From Sphingomonadales bacterium (lineage in GTDB: Bacteria > Pseudomonadota > Alphaproteobacteria > Sphingomonadales > Sphingomonadaceae): a stretch of 64,000 nt of DNA. Positions 33,525-42,857 of this stretch are shown in pieces. The stretch lies in NCBI GenBank assembly GCA_016707885.1, contig JADJGU010000004.1, positions 124,001-188,000 on the forward strand, given 5' to 3'. The notes below the pieces were generated by a model. The model was not told the origin of the DNA, made no database searches, and was given only the letters and a program-made list of their open reading frames with translations. The translations under genes were made by a program, and so were the position numbers. Each line of letters starts with the position of its first letter. The stretch's first letter is position 1.

Positions 33525-35162
33525 GTGGTCTGGGCCCCGGCGCTTATTCGGGTCCTATTAGCGCTCGCTGTGGCAGATTTACAGTTCGCTGCCGACGGCA
33601 AGATTTTGCATGTTGAAGCCTTTGCCCTTCTGGCGTGGGCATTTGCTACCATCGGCTGGCTCTTGGTCGCGCAACCTTTGCAGAAAAGCCATATTCTGGC
33701 GCAGTTCGGGCTCGACGTCGGTGCAGCTGCCCTCGCCGCATGGGTCGCTCCCACTAGTTTAGTGCATGCGTTGGCCTTGCTCGCTGCAAGCGCCCAATTG
33801 TTGTTCCGCACGGGATTTTCGACCTACTATCTTTCGACCCTGTTGATCCCTTTGGCAATTGCACCATTGCGGGCAAAATTTGCCGAAGCTGAAATGGGAA
33901 GCCTGGCATCATCCGCGAGCGGCAATCTGATCGAGCAAACCATTTTTACTCTTACCATATTGGCCACCGGCATCTCGCTGGCGGTTTCGTCGTCGCGCGC
34001 TGACCAGTTGCGTCAATTCGCCGAAGAGGCGGTATCGATTAAGCTGCTCAAGCTCGGACGCTCTCTTGAATTCGACTTGCAGCGACTGGTTGAGTCGATC
34101 GCATCGCTGTTCACGCCCAACCGCGCGCATTGCCTGATTGGCGAAGCATCGCAACGGGCGGTGCCGCGACGATATGATTGCGGTACCGCACTGGACCTGT
34201 CCGAACATGATTTGCGCCGGATGCTTCAGTTAGGCGATGAGGTAGGACAATCCGAACTGCTCCTCGACAATAACGCTCGCTCGGTTTTCACAATTTCGTC
34301 CGACAAGCCCGTTCGGATGGGAGACAAAGAACAGGCTGTCGCCAATATTCTGGCGCGCGAAGGTATTTCGAATGCCTATCTGAAATGGATGCAAATCGGG
34401 CGTTCGAAGGGCATCGTAATATGCGGCCTTGCATCAATCGATGCGTTGAAAATCCACGAAGCCAGATTGGTGACCGACGCATTGAACCGGCTTTTTCCCT
34501 TGCTCGACAGCATATCTGAAGCCGAGCGTCATTTCATTGCCGATGCCCATGATGTGGCGCGACGCGACCTGCATGATGGCGTGCTGCAAACATTAGCGGC
34601 AGTTCGAATGCGTCTGCTTTCTGTAGGGCGCAGAGATGATGTCAAACAGCAGCCCGTCGGAACCGATATCCGCAAGATCGCGGATATATTGACGCTTGAA
34701 CAGGCCCGGCTTCGGGGCTTGCTCGAAACCAGCGAAGATGAGGAGCATGGCATAAATCTGGTCACCCGGCTTGATGTAAGTTTGCGGGCGATTTCCATGC
34801 AGTGGGATATCGATGCGCGCCTTGAGGCAGAAGAACCGGCTATTCCCATCGACAAGGAGTCAGCAATCAACATCGAACATCTCGTACGCGAAGCCGTTGC
34901 CAACGCGGTGCGGCATGCCGAAAGCAAGCAGTTGACAGTTAGGTTGTCGCTCCACCAGAATGCAATGCAGATAGTCATCATCGACCGTGCTGGTCGGGTG
35001 ACGGGGGGCACAGCAAAAAAGCGGGGGACTTCAATGCCTTTGAAATCAGCATCGTTGCAGCACAGGCTTCGACTCGTAAACGGATCGGCCTATCAGGAAG
35101 GCCTTGAAAGCAGCGCCATCCTGTCCGTCACCATTCCAATGCAGAGGGTCGACAATGCATAA
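33525..35162 (+). CDS. Membrane histidine kinase (HisKA_3 type)
   Basis: Sensor kinase of a NarL/FixJ-type two-component pair. Four to five membrane segments fill residues 1-150 (VEAFALLAWAFATIGWLLVA and others), with little periplasmic loop, so it may sense a membrane or intracellular signal. A linker region follows. The HisKA_3 phospho-acceptor motif is RRDLHDGVLQTLAAVRMR (about residue 350), and an HATPase N-box follows in LVREAVANAVRHA; the G-boxes are poorly conserved. The start is unclear. GTG 33525 lies far from the AGGAAGAG ribosome site, and the frame is open upstream to 33456 without an ATG, so a lost base near the start is possible. It overlaps the response regulator by 8 bases. 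Confidence 0.9.
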   Translation: MVWAPALIRVLLALAVADLQFAADGKILHVEAFALLAWAFATIGWLLVAQPLQKSHILAQFGLDVGAAALAAWVAPTSLVHALALLAASAQLLFRTGFSTYYLSTLLIPLAIAPLRAKFAEAEMGSLASSASGNLIEQTIFTLTILATGISLAVSSSRADQLRQFAEEAVSIKLLKLGRSLEFDLQRLVESIASLFTPNRAHCLIGEASQRAVPRRYDCGTALDLSEHDLRRMLQLGDEVGQSELLLDNNARSVFTISSDKPVRMGDKEQAVANILAREGISNAYLKWMQIGRSKGIVICGLASIDALKIHEARLVTDALNRLFPLLDSISEAERHFIADAHDVARRDLHDGVLQTLAAVRMRLLSVGRRDDVKQQPVGTDIRKIADILTLEQARLRGLLETSEDEEHGINLVTRLDVSLRAISMQWDIDARLEAEEPAIPIDKESAINIEHLVREAVANAVRHAESKQLTVRLSLHQNAMQIVIIDRAGRVTGGTAKKRGTSMPLKSASLQHRLRLVNGSAYQEGLESSAILSVTIPMQRVDNA

Positions 35163-35811
35163 TGTCCTGATTGTAGACGATCACCCCTTCTTCCTTCACG
35201 GCTTCAGCCAATATGTTGAGGAGAGCGGGGAGTATTCAATTACCACTGCATTGTCGGTCGAAGAGGCCATTGAAAAGATTGATGGCGAGCGGCCGGATAT
35301 CGCAATGCTCGATGTAACCATGCACAATGGCGGCGGGCTGAAAGTCCTGCGTCACTTGCGCCAGCACTATCCGATGGTACCCGCCATGTTCTTGACGGTG
35401 CACATAGATCCCGATCAAACCATTGAGGCCATGCGGCTCGGCATCAAAGGAATTGCACTGAAAGACAGCGATCCGGATAGGATTGTCGAAGCCATGGGCG
35501 TCGTTCTCGGCGGTGGGAAATGGTTTGAAAGCGACGTGACCGAAGTCGCCCTGCGCCACTCCATCGATCGACCGACGCGCACGGTCCGGTCAGACGACCT
35601 GCTGACAAAACGTGAGCTGGAAATTGTCGACCTGGTGTGCATGGGCCTACGCAACCGCGATATCGCGCAGCGATGCAATCTCGCCGAAGGAACTGTTAAA
35701 ATCCATCTTAACAGCATCTTCCGGAAACTGGGCGTTGCATCACGATCCGAATTGATCGTGCACCGCGGAGGTATGCGTCAAACGGCGGACAATTCCGGCA
35801 AAGCCCACTAA
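35155..35811 (+). CDS. NarL/FixJ-type response regulator
   Basis: The start ATG 35155 (MHNVLIVDDH) overlaps the kinase stop, which gives translational coupling. The receiver domain (1-120) has the acidic pair DD in LIVDDHPFF, the phospho-Asp in IAMLDVTMHNGGG and the conserved Lys in GIALKDSD. The C-terminal LuxR helix-turn-helix (about 150-205) reads LLTKRELEIVDLVCMGLRNR ... GTVKIHLNSIFRKLG. The length of 218 residues is typical. The gene overlaps cpaA tail-to-tail by 4 bases. Its position between the adhesin and Tad loci makes control of attachment genes plausible, but no binding site is known. Confidence 0.93.
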   Translation: MHNVLIVDDHPFFLHGFSQYVEESGEYSITTALSVEEAIEKIDGERPDIAMLDVTMHNGGGLKVLRHLRQHYPMVPAMFLTVHIDPDQTIEAMRLGIKGIALKDSDPDRIVEAMGVVLGGGKWFESDVTEVALRHSIDRPTRTVRSDDLLTKRELEIVDLVCMGLRNRDIAQRCNLAEGTVKIHLNSIFRKLGVASRSELIVHRGGMRQTADNSGKAH

Positions 35812-36314
35812 TCGAGTTTGAATTTCCCATAGCCCAGTTCGTTGACGTCCATCGGCTTTGGCGCAGTCGTGGGATATAGCAGCCAGCACAGGATCGCGCC
35901 GAAAGCGATAGCGACACCATAAGCGATGCGGCGATCCTTGCGCTTCTCCTTGGCTACCCAGCGCCGGGTCAGTACATAGAATATCGCCAGGACCAGGCCA
36001 GCCATGGTCGTTGCAAAAACCAATGCCGGACCGCTTGAAAGCGGAAACCACAAGGCCACGGCGGCGTATAATTTGGCGTCGCCACCACCGATCCATTTCA
36101 GTGCGAACAACACCATCCCGACAACAAGTGCGACCCCGAAATGGGCAAGATGGGAAAGCGGATCGGTTACTTCCGCACCCAAAAGCCAAAATCCGCCAAA
36201 GAGCAGGATCAAAACCAAAGGCCAGATATTGGATATCCTGAAAGTTCGAAAATCAGACCAAGCCGCAGCGGCCAGTGCGCCTGCGGCGGCAAGTGGGAAC
36301 AGTTGTTCGATCAT
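35808..36314 (-). CDS. cpaA: Prepilin peptidase, Tad type (A24)
   Basis: Aspartic peptidase that processes the Flp prepilin and TadE-like pseudopilins. The two catalytic Asp regions are visible: SDFRTFRISN near residue 22 and GGGDAKLYAA near residue 80 (the GxGD type). About five membrane helices fill 168 residues, the normal size for the short CpaA/TadV class that lacks the methylase domain. It overlaps the upstream TPR gene by 4 bases and is the last gene of the Tad run. Confidence 0.93.
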   Translation of the reverse strand: MIEQLFPLAAAGALAAAAWSDFRTFRISNIWPLVLILLFGGFWLLGAEVTDPLSHLAHFGVALVVGMVLFALKWIGGGDAKLYAAVALWFPLSSGPALVFATTMAGLVLAIFYVLTRRWVAKEKRKDRRIAYGVAIAFGAILCWLLYPTTAPKPMDVNELGYGKFKLD

Positions 36315-37174
36315 TGGACCTCTTTATCAGAATAGGGATTGGCACGCCGCCACAGCTCTGCATCAAATCGGTCAGAGGCGAGCACTGCTCGGGCAAAATA
36401 GGATGTGGCAGCTTCGGTTCGATGGGCAGCCAGCGCACCCTCACCTGCTTTTGTCAGTGAGCGGGCGTCGAACGCCCCGGTATCATTAGGACCGAGCACT
36501 ACTGCGAGGCCTGTATTCGCCCGAAGAAATGCCAGGTTTTCAGCAACCGTCCGGTTGTCCGGCTGAATTTCCAGCGCCTTTGACAGATCCGCGATGGCTC
36601 GCCCAAGCGCACCGGAATAGGCCAATGCCAATGCCCTATTGTTGAGTATCTCCGCCTGTGCAGGTTGAATTGAAAGGGCGGCATCAAAGGCCTCTATGCT
36701 GGCAGCATATTCGCCCTTATGCGCCAACGCCTGCCCGAGCAGGTTCCAGCGCCCTGGATCGCCGGGGCATTGATCAACGGCACTGGCCAGCATGGCGATA
36801 GCACGATTCCAGTCCTGCTTCTGATAGGATATCCAGCCCCATATACCTGTAAACCGGCAACTGTCGGCCAAGCTACCATCGACCGAATTGATTGCCTTTT
36901 CCGCCAAAACCACATCTTCACGTGCGAGAAAATATTCGGCCAACAGCAGGTTGAAGCGGTTGCGATATCCCTCAACCAGGCGCGGTTCGGCCCAGCGCAA
37001 CATCGCTTCGGTCTGAACCAGACGGCCTGCCGCCAAGGCCTGCTCGATCAGCAGCAACTGGCCTTCACTCTCTTCGGCACCCAATTTCGACGGCTGGGGC
37101 TCGGCAATCGCTTCGCCAGCGCTAAAAAACAGCACCAGGGCGGCAACAATCGACCGCCAACCAATCGCCGTCAC
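36311..37174 (-). CDS. Secreted TPR-repeat protein of the Tad locus
   Basis: A signal peptide (about 1-24, ending AGEAIAE) is followed by tetratricopeptide repeats (for example RWNLLGQALAHKGEYAASIEAFDAALSIQPAQ, broken here by the repeat rules to residues about 140-215). TPR proteins of this kind help assemble the pilus secretin. The start is a GTG at 37174, overlapping the TGA of the small frame upstream. The length is 287 residues. It lies between the TadD-like lipoprotein and cpaA. Confidence 0.82.
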   Translation of the reverse strand: MTAIGWRSIVAALVLFFSAGEAIAEPQPSKLGAEESEGQLLLIEQALAAGRLVQTEAMLRWAEPRLVEGYRNRFNLLLAEYFLAREDVVLAEKAINSVDGSLADSCRFTGIWGWISYQKQDWNRAIAMLASAVDQCPGDPGRWNLLGQALAHKGEYAASIEAFDAALSIQPAQAEILNNRALALAYSGALGRAIADLSKALEIQPDNRTVAENLAFLRANTGLAVVLGPNDTGAFDARSLTKAGEGALAAHRTEAATSYFARAVLASDRFDAELWRRANPYSDKEVQ

Positions 37175-37317
37175 AGCGCCGCCAAAGATGTGTGCACGAT
37201 CGCGTCGTCGTCAAAGAAAGCATAAACGAAGCCATCCCGCTTCGTCGTAGATTGGGAAACGATCTCCGCATCCGCCACAGCGAGTTCGATTGCCGCCAAA
37301 GCCACAGCGTTTTTCAA
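37171..37317 (-). CDS. Possible 48-residue protein coupled to both Tad TPR genes
   Basis: A short frame beginning at TTG 37317 (KNAVALAAIELAVADAEIV) and ending at 37171. Its TTG start overlaps the TadD-like stop (TTGA), and its TGA overlaps the next GTG start (GTGA), the pattern of coupled operon genes. A GGGG ribosome-like run lies just upstream. I recognise no family. The alternative is that it is the true C-terminus of the TadD-like protein after an indel in the nearby GGGGCCC run. Both readings remain open. Confidence 0.45.
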   Translation of the reverse strand: MKNAVALAAIELAVADAEIVSQSTTKRDGFVYAFFDDDAIVHTSLAAL

Positions 37318-38309
37318 TGCGGGCCCCTTGTTCGGCTTGGCATGACAGGTGCGGCCTGTTCCTTGGCAATTTCGCCGGGCAGCCAGGATGCAAGCCGGGC
37401 ACCAAATCCCTCAAAGTCATTTGCAATCTTGCGCGTCGGTTCTGGAGCGGTCGATCGCGTGACCAGCCGGACTTCACCCAAAGACACCCGTTCCAAACGC
37501 AAGCCTTCACGCTGTGTCGGCGCGAATGGCTCGCGTGGTACGTCATACGGCATCGGCTCGTCTAAAGACCTTTGCTTGTTCGGCTGGGAAGGCATCGAGG
37601 CCGGGTCAATCGAGGCTGCGTGGATCGCAACTGGACTCGCCGGACGATGGATGGCCAGTTGTGAAACTATGGGGCGATCCTGCACCGTCACTGCTTCAAT
37701 TCGCTTCGGCTGTTCAGCTTTTGCATCCAGATCAAGCGGCGATGTCACTTCGGCCAATGCCGGAACCGGGATAGCAACCTGGATGAATGCACCAGTCTCC
37801 GCTTCGGCCGTCGCGGCAACAAAGGCAGGCTTTGATAGAATTGCATCGGATGTCTGCGGCGCGGCTTCTGGCTCAGATGCTGGCAATGCCGCAAACTCGG
37901 GTATAGAAAGCCCTCGCGCCATATGCGGACGTCCCGAATTTTCGAAAAAGCGTGCAAGATTTCCGTTGAACTTTGCGTTGTCGGGCGCGCCAGCAACCGC
38001 AAGCTCGAAATAACGCTGCGCCAGATCCTTTCGCCCGATACGATCATAGGCGATGCCCAGTCCGTTATAAGCGTCCGCACTTTCGGGTTGCTCGCGCAGC
38101 GCGGCTCTGAACGCTGAAATCGCCAGACCATTTTGACCAAGCGCGAGCTTTGCCCGGCCTTCGGCGAGCGGATTGGTTTCATCATCTGTCAGCTGTTCGC
38201 TATCGACAGCTCGGATGTTGAGTTCCGCTTGCGGCTGAAAAGCCGAGCAGCCTGCGACAACCCCCGAAAGCCCTATCGTCAGCATCATTTCTGTGCGTTT
38301 CATCGTCAT
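37314..38309 (-). CDS. tadD: TadD-like TPR lipoprotein
   Basis: Pilus-assembly pilotin-type lipoprotein. The signal peptide ends in a lipobox (SGVVAGC), giving an acylated Cys near residue 22. TPR repeats cover about residues 50-130 (SADAYNGLGIAYDRIGRKD). The C-terminal half is a low-complexity region rich in Ala, Pro and Glu. The ATG at 38309 overlaps the tadC stop; a second ATG at 38303 has slightly better ribosome-site spacing (GGAGGAGG). The stop may be early: an open frame continues downstream after the GGGGCCC run. Confidence 0.86.
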   Translation of the reverse strand: MTMKRTEMMLTIGLSGVVAGCSAFQPQAELNIRAVDSEQLTDDETNPLAEGRAKLALGQNGLAISAFRAALREQPESADAYNGLGIAYDRIGRKDLAQRYFELAVAGAPDNAKFNGNLARFFENSGRPHMARGLSIPEFAALPASEPEAAPQTSDAILSKPAFVAATAEAETGAFIQVAIPVPALAEVTSPLDLDAKAEQPKRIEAVTVQDRPIVSQLAIHRPASPVAIHAASIDPASMPSQPNKQRSLDEPMPYDVPREPFAPTQREGLRLERVSLGEVRLVTRSTAPEPTRKIANDFEGFGARLASWLPGEIAKEQAAPVMPSRTRGPH

Positions 38310-39283
38310 CCTCCTCCGGCCAAAGCTGGCGCAATTTCGCGGATCACTCGTATTACGGCAGGCAACATCAAAACGCCGATCATCACTGGCAGCATGCAGG
38401 CGACAAGCGGAATCGACAGCAGAACCGGCAGGCGGTGTGCCTTCTCCTCGGCCCGCATCCGGCGTTTTTCGCGCATCTCGTTGGCATAGACTCGCAGCGT
38501 GTCACCAACGCTAGAACCCAGCTTGTCCGACTGGATCAGAAGGGTTGCAAAAGATTTGATTTCGTCAACCTGCGATCGGTCGGCCATCTTGCGCAAAGCC
38601 TGTTCGCGTGAAGCACCGGCGCGCAATTCAAGAGTGACGGTGGACAGCAGTTCGGCCACCAGTGGATGCGACTGCACCATTTCCCGGCCCACTCGATCAA
38701 ATGCTGCCTCCATGCCCAAACCCGCCTCGACACAAACCAGCATCAGATCGAGGCAGTCAGGGAAGCCGTTGACGACTTCCTCGCGCCGACGGTCCGCCTT
38801 GGCGGTTATGAACAGGTTGGGAAAATACAGACCGAAAATCGCCAGCAACACGCCGAAAATATAGAGCTTCATCGGCGAAACTTCAGTGCCGCTGAACAGC
38901 GCATAGGCCAGCAATAGCCCGGGGAAGAAAAACAGGGTTATCAAGCGGATGAGGGTGAATAACTTCGGCGCAGCCGGAGAGTTGAAACCGGCCGCCATCA
39001 GCTTGGCCCGCAATTGATCGCCTTGTGTATCAACCAGCGAGATGCCGGCTTTTTCAATGCGGTCGGTCAGTCGGGCCCAGCCATGCGAAATTCTGTCCCG
39101 ACGCAGGCTGGCACCCTCTTTGGAGCCAATGGATCCCGTACCCAGTTCGTCGAGCCGTCCGCGAATGGCAGACCGATTGAGCAAATAGTTCGACGCCAGC
39201 ATGACCAGCACGATGACTAACAGGAAGATGAGTACGAGCAGCGAGATGCGCATCGTTGTCGAAAGGGCGAAATTGGCCAGCAT
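38306..39283 (-). CDS. tadC: Tad pilus inner-membrane platform protein TadC
   Basis: Type II secretion F-domain protein and partner of TadB. There is an N-terminal membrane helix, a cytoplasmic T2SSF domain (about 170-300; DLMLVCVEAGLGMEAAFDRV, ALRKMADRSQVDEIKSFATL) and C-terminal helices (LSIPLVACMLPVMIGVLMLP). At 325 residues it is normal. It overlaps tadD and lies 1 base after tadB. Confidence 0.94.
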   Translation of the reverse strand: MLANFALSTTMRISLLVLIFLLVIVLVMLASNYLLNRSAIRGRLDELGTGSIGSKEGASLRRDRISHGWARLTDRIEKAGISLVDTQGDQLRAKLMAAGFNSPAAPKLFTLIRLITLFFFPGLLLAYALFSGTEVSPMKLYIFGVLLAIFGLYFPNLFITAKADRRREEVVNGFPDCLDLMLVCVEAGLGMEAAFDRVGREMVQSHPLVAELLSTVTLELRAGASREQALRKMADRSQVDEIKSFATLLIQSDKLGSSVGDTLRVYANEMREKRRMRAEEKAHRLPVLLSIPLVACMLPVMIGVLMLPAVIRVIREIAPALAGGG

Positions 39284-39284
39284 C

Positions 39285-40286
39285 TTAAACTTTCAAGTCA
39301 ATCATGCGGCGGATCGTAACAAAGCCGATTAGGTACAACACGATCAGCCCAATAAAGCCGATGGGGAAGATCGGATCCTGCGCGACATCCATGTAGAAGG
39401 CCGGGTTGGTCAAAAACAGCGCACTGAATGCCAATATGGGCAAAGCTGTCAGGATCAGCGCTGTCATCCGGCCTTCGGAACTTAGCGCCCGTACCTTCAT
39501 ATACATGCTATGCCGTTCGCGAATAACACCAGAGAGGTTAGAGAGTATCTCGGCGAGATTGCCCCCGGTTTCATTTTGCACCGACAGCGAAACGACAAAC
39601 ATCTGGATATCGTCGATACCCCAGCGGTCTGCCATATTCTGCAGCGCATCGCGCAAATCCGCACCATAAGCCACTTCATCGACAACCAGGCCAAATTCAG
39701 TACCCAGCGGATCTTCCATTTCTTTGGTTAGCAGGTCGAGCGCCGACGAAATCGGGTGCCCGGACCTAAGACCGCGGACGAAAATGTCGAGCGCAACCGG
39801 AAATTGTTCCTGCATCCGCTTCTTGCGCTTTGAAGCCATGTGCGAGAGCACGATCAGCGGAATACCGGTGCCGAAACACAGCCCGAGCGCAATGGCCAAC
39901 TGGATGGTACCAAAACCTATGGAATAGCCGGCCAGCCCGGCACCGAGCAGAATAAGCCCGATTGCGGCTGTGGTTGCTATCATCATACCCAAAATGATCT
40001 GGTGCGGCGGCAGCGGAATACCCGATGCAATCACCGACCGTTCAACCGCGCGTCCGGCACGACCAATAAGCCCCGACATATCGGCAAAACTATTCGGTGC
40101 AGACTTGCGCAGGCGCGACGTCACGATCTCGCGATCCAGCCCGCCCTCGATCATCTTGAGGCGCTTGTTGATCGCGCGCGACCCCTTGTGCCTTTGCCGC
40201 GACATCGCAAGCACGCGTTCGGAAACCAGAAAAACGGCCGCAAAGATGACGATCAACGCCAATACCCGAAGGACTACAGGATCCAC
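39285..40286 (-). CDS. tadB: Tad pilus inner-membrane platform protein TadB
   Basis: T2SSF-domain protein paired with TadC. The domain spans about 165-290 (FPVALDIFVRGLRSGHPISS, ADRWGIDDIQMFVVSLSVQN, TGGNLAEILSNLSGVIRER). Membrane helices lie at both ends. The length is 333 residues. The start overlaps the cpaF stop by 1 base. Confidence 0.94.
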   Translation of the reverse strand: MDPVVLRVLALIVIFAAVFLVSERVLAMSRQRHKGSRAINKRLKMIEGGLDREIVTSRLRKSAPNSFADMSGLIGRAGRAVERSVIASGIPLPPHQIILGMMIATTAAIGLILLGAGLAGYSIGFGTIQLAIALGLCFGTGIPLIVLSHMASKRKKRMQEQFPVALDIFVRGLRSGHPISSALDLLTKEMEDPLGTEFGLVVDEVAYGADLRDALQNMADRWGIDDIQMFVVSLSVQNETGGNLAEILSNLSGVIRERHSMYMKVRALSSEGRMTALILTALPILAFSALFLTNPAFYMDVAQDPIFPIGFIGLIVLYLIGFVTIRRMIDLKV

Positions 40287-41653
40287 TATTCGATCTTCTT
40301 ATCAGGACGGAACAGGTCAGAATTCAACGACACACCGTGGGCGGCTAGCTCGTCGAGCAACTTCGGCCGGATACCTGTCGCCTCGAAATGGCCGATGACC
40401 ATGTTGTTTTCATCACGGCCTTGCATGCGGAAGCGGAAGATTTCCTGCATGGTGATTGTTTCGCCTTCCATGCCGACAATTTCGGACACACTCAGCAAAC
40501 GGCGGCGACCATCGGACAAGCGCCCAATCTGGATTACCACATTAAGCGCCGAGGCAATCTGCGCACGTGCCGAACGGGCAGAAATATCAATACCGCTCAT
40601 CCCGATCATTTGTTCGATACGCGACAGGGCATCGCGCGGGGTGTTGGCGTGGACGGTCGTCATCGATCCGTCATGGCCGGTATTCATCGCCTGAAGCATG
40701 TCGAACGCCTCTCCGGCACGGACTTCGCCGACGATGATACGGTCAGGGCGCATACGCAGCGCATTCTTCACCAGGTCGCGCTGTGTCACCTCGCCTTTGC
40801 CCTCGATATTGGGCGGACGGGTTTCGAGCCGGGCGACATGGCTCTGCTGCAACTGAAGTTCGGCGGAATCTTCGATGGTAACGATACGTTCGCGCTCGTC
40901 GATGAAAGCCGACATGGCGTTGAGCAAAGTCGTCTTGCCCGAGCCGGTGCCGCCAGAGATCAGCACATTGCGTCGCGCCTTGACGATGCCTTTCAACACT
41001 TCGGCAATCTGCGCAGGCACACTGCCCAACTCGCTGAGCTTTTCCATATTGATCGGAATTTTGGCGAACTTACGAATCGATAGCAGCGACCCATCGACCG
41101 CAAGCGGAGGGACGATAGCGTTGACACGCGAACCATCGGGCAGGCGCGCATCGACAAAGGGCGAGGATTCATCAATCCGGCGACCGACCGCGCTCACAAT
41201 TTTCTGGATGATACGCAACAGATGCTTTTCATCCTTGAAGCGCGTTTCGACACGCTCGAGCACGCCCTTGCGTTCGACAAATACGACTTCAGCCGAATTG
41301 ACCAGAATGTCGGTGATGCTGTTGTCCTGAAGCAATGGCTCCAAGGGGCCCAGGCCCAACAGTTCGTCCAATATGTCGGCAACCAGCTGTTTGCGCTCGT
41401 CATGGTTGAGCGCATGCTTTTGCTGCGCCAGCTGTTCATGCACCAGCTCGCCGATTTCGGTCTCGATCTGCGGCCGGGTCATCGTTTCCAGCGCGGACAG
41501 GTTGATGAGATCGATCAGGCGACGGTGGAGCTCGACCTTCAGATCAATATAATCGGTGTCGCCCGAATGCGGATCAATGGCCTTTTTCGCCGTTTCTGAT
41601 GAAACGGCATTTGCATCAAAGGCATCAGCTTTGCGGATTTGCCACATGGTCAA
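40286..41653 (-). CDS. cpaF: Tad pilus assembly ATPase CpaF/TadA
   Basis: Hexameric secretion ATPase that powers extension of the pilus and, in Caulobacter, retraction too. Walker A is [17 protein letters not shown] near residue 235. The Asp box and Walker B lie in [20 protein letters not shown], and the His box in [17 protein letters not shown]. The N-terminal domain is typical. The 455-residue length is normal. The start overlaps cpaE by 4 bases. Confidence 0.96.
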   Translation of the reverse strand: MTMWQIRKADAFDANAVSSETAKKAIDPHSGDTDYIDLKVELHRRLIDLINLSALETMTRPQIETEIGELVHEQLAQQKHALNHDERKQLVADILDELLGLGPLEPLLQDNSITDILVNSAEVVFVERKGVLERVETRFKDEKHLLRIIQKIVSAVGRRIDESSPFVDARLPDGSRVNAIVPPLAVDGSLLSIRKFAKIPINMEKLSELGSVPAQIAEVLKGIVKARRNVLISGGTGSGKTTLLNAMSAFIDERERIVTIEDSAELQLQQSHVARLETRPPNIEGKGEVTQRDLVKNALRMRPDRIIVGEVRAGEAFDMLQAMNTGHDGSMTTVHANTPRDALSRIEQMIGMSGIDISARSARAQIASALNVVIQIGRLSDGRRRLLSVSEIVGMEGETITMQEIFRFRMQGRDENNMVIGHFEATGIRPKLLDELAAHGVSLNSDLFRPDKKIE

Positions 41654-42843
41654 TCACTCGCGCTTTGGCTGAGCAGCGGCAGCATTTCCGCAATGTCGGT
41701 TCCGATTTTGCTGCGCGCACGAATAGCGTTGATCAACACACCCTGATCATGCGCCGCCCGCACAAGCGGATAGTCATTATGGATGCTATATTCGATCGAA
41801 TGACCCAAAGCATGCGCGGCATCATCCAGATTGATTGTGCGGAACATCCGCTTCTCAACCCGGTTCGCGACAACATGGATTTTTTGACCACTGATGCCCT
41901 GACTGACGAGCAGTTGCAGTTGCCGCTTGGCCTGCCGCAGGCTGGCGACAGAAAGCTCTGCGACCAGGAATACAACATCCGACAGCGCCACCAAAGACAA
42001 AGTCCAGTTGGTCCAGTTGGTCGGCAGATCGAGGATGACATGGTCAAATTCCTCGCGCGCAAGTTCGATGATCCGCAACATCTGGTCGGCACTGACCGAT
42101 TCCAGCGGCATGATATCCATTGGAGCCGGAATGACGTGCAGGCCATTCTCGGTCTTCGAAACGACCGAGCGCAGCAATTCACGGTCAATCCGTGCGCCTG
42201 CCGCCACCAGATCGGCAATCGACAATTGCGAGGACAGCCCCATATAAGCACCCGCATCGCCAAATTGCAGGTCGAGGTCGATCAGGCATACGCCTTTTCC
42301 AGTGCTGCGCGCTGCCAGTTCGCCGGCAAGATGCGTCGCTATCGTCGTTGCGCCGACACCGCCGATGCTTTTCAGCACAGACACAAGCTGCCCCTGTTCG
42401 ACTTCCGCTGCCTTGTGCGCATCCAGATCATCGCAGATTTCGGCGATGATCGATGCCAATTCGGAGTGCACCAGCGGCAAGGCAACCACATCGCGTACGC
42501 CCTGCTTCAGCAACATGCGCACCAGCGAAACATTCGCGTCACGGATGGCAGCGATGATCGGCAGGTCAGGGTGCGATGCGCGGACATGCCGCAAGCGTTC
42601 GAGCGATGCAGGCATATCCGGCCGGATTTCGAGGATCAGGATCGACGCCGCATCCAGCTGTGCCCCATCCACTGACGCATCCGGCGCCATCGTTGCCAGC
42701 AGCACCTGCGCCTGCCCAATCGCCACATCTTCAAACTGGGCGCTCGTCATCTCGGCTTCGGAAAGGACCAGCAAAACGGAACGCGACTTCAGGTCCAAAA
42801 CCCAATCCTCCGAGGTAAAATTGATATATTCAGAAACGCCCAT
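41650..42843 (-). CDS. cpaE: Pilus assembly protein CpaE (MinD-like ATPase)
   Basis: Localisation factor of the Tad machine. An N-terminal receiver-like domain (about 25-130) lacks a clear phospho-Asp. The ParA/MinD-type domain begins at about residue 145 with the deviant Walker A SIGGVGATTIATHLAGE, where the usual second Lys is replaced by Ala, as is common in CpaE. The motif CLIDLDLQFGDAG matches the Walker A' Asp region. The length is 397 residues. Confidence 0.94.
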   Translation of the reverse strand: MGVSEYINFTSEDWVLDLKSRSVLLVLSEAEMTSAQFEDVAIGQAQVLLATMAPDASVDGAQLDAASILILEIRPDMPASLERLRHVRASHPDLPIIAAIRDANVSLVRMLLKQGVRDVVALPLVHSELASIIAEICDDLDAHKAAEVEQGQLVSVLKSIGGVGATTIATHLAGELAARSTGKGVCLIDLDLQFGDAGAYMGLSSQLSIADLVAAGARIDRELLRSVVSKTENGLHVIPAPMDIMPLESVSADQMLRIIELAREEFDHVILDLPTNWTNWTLSLVALSDVVFLVAELSVASLRQAKRQLQLLVSQGISGQKIHVVANRVEKRMFRTINLDDAAHALGHSIEYSIHNDYPLVRAAHDQGVLINAIRARSKIGTDIAEMLPLLSQSASD

Positions 42844-42857
42844 GATGGTTCCCTGCT

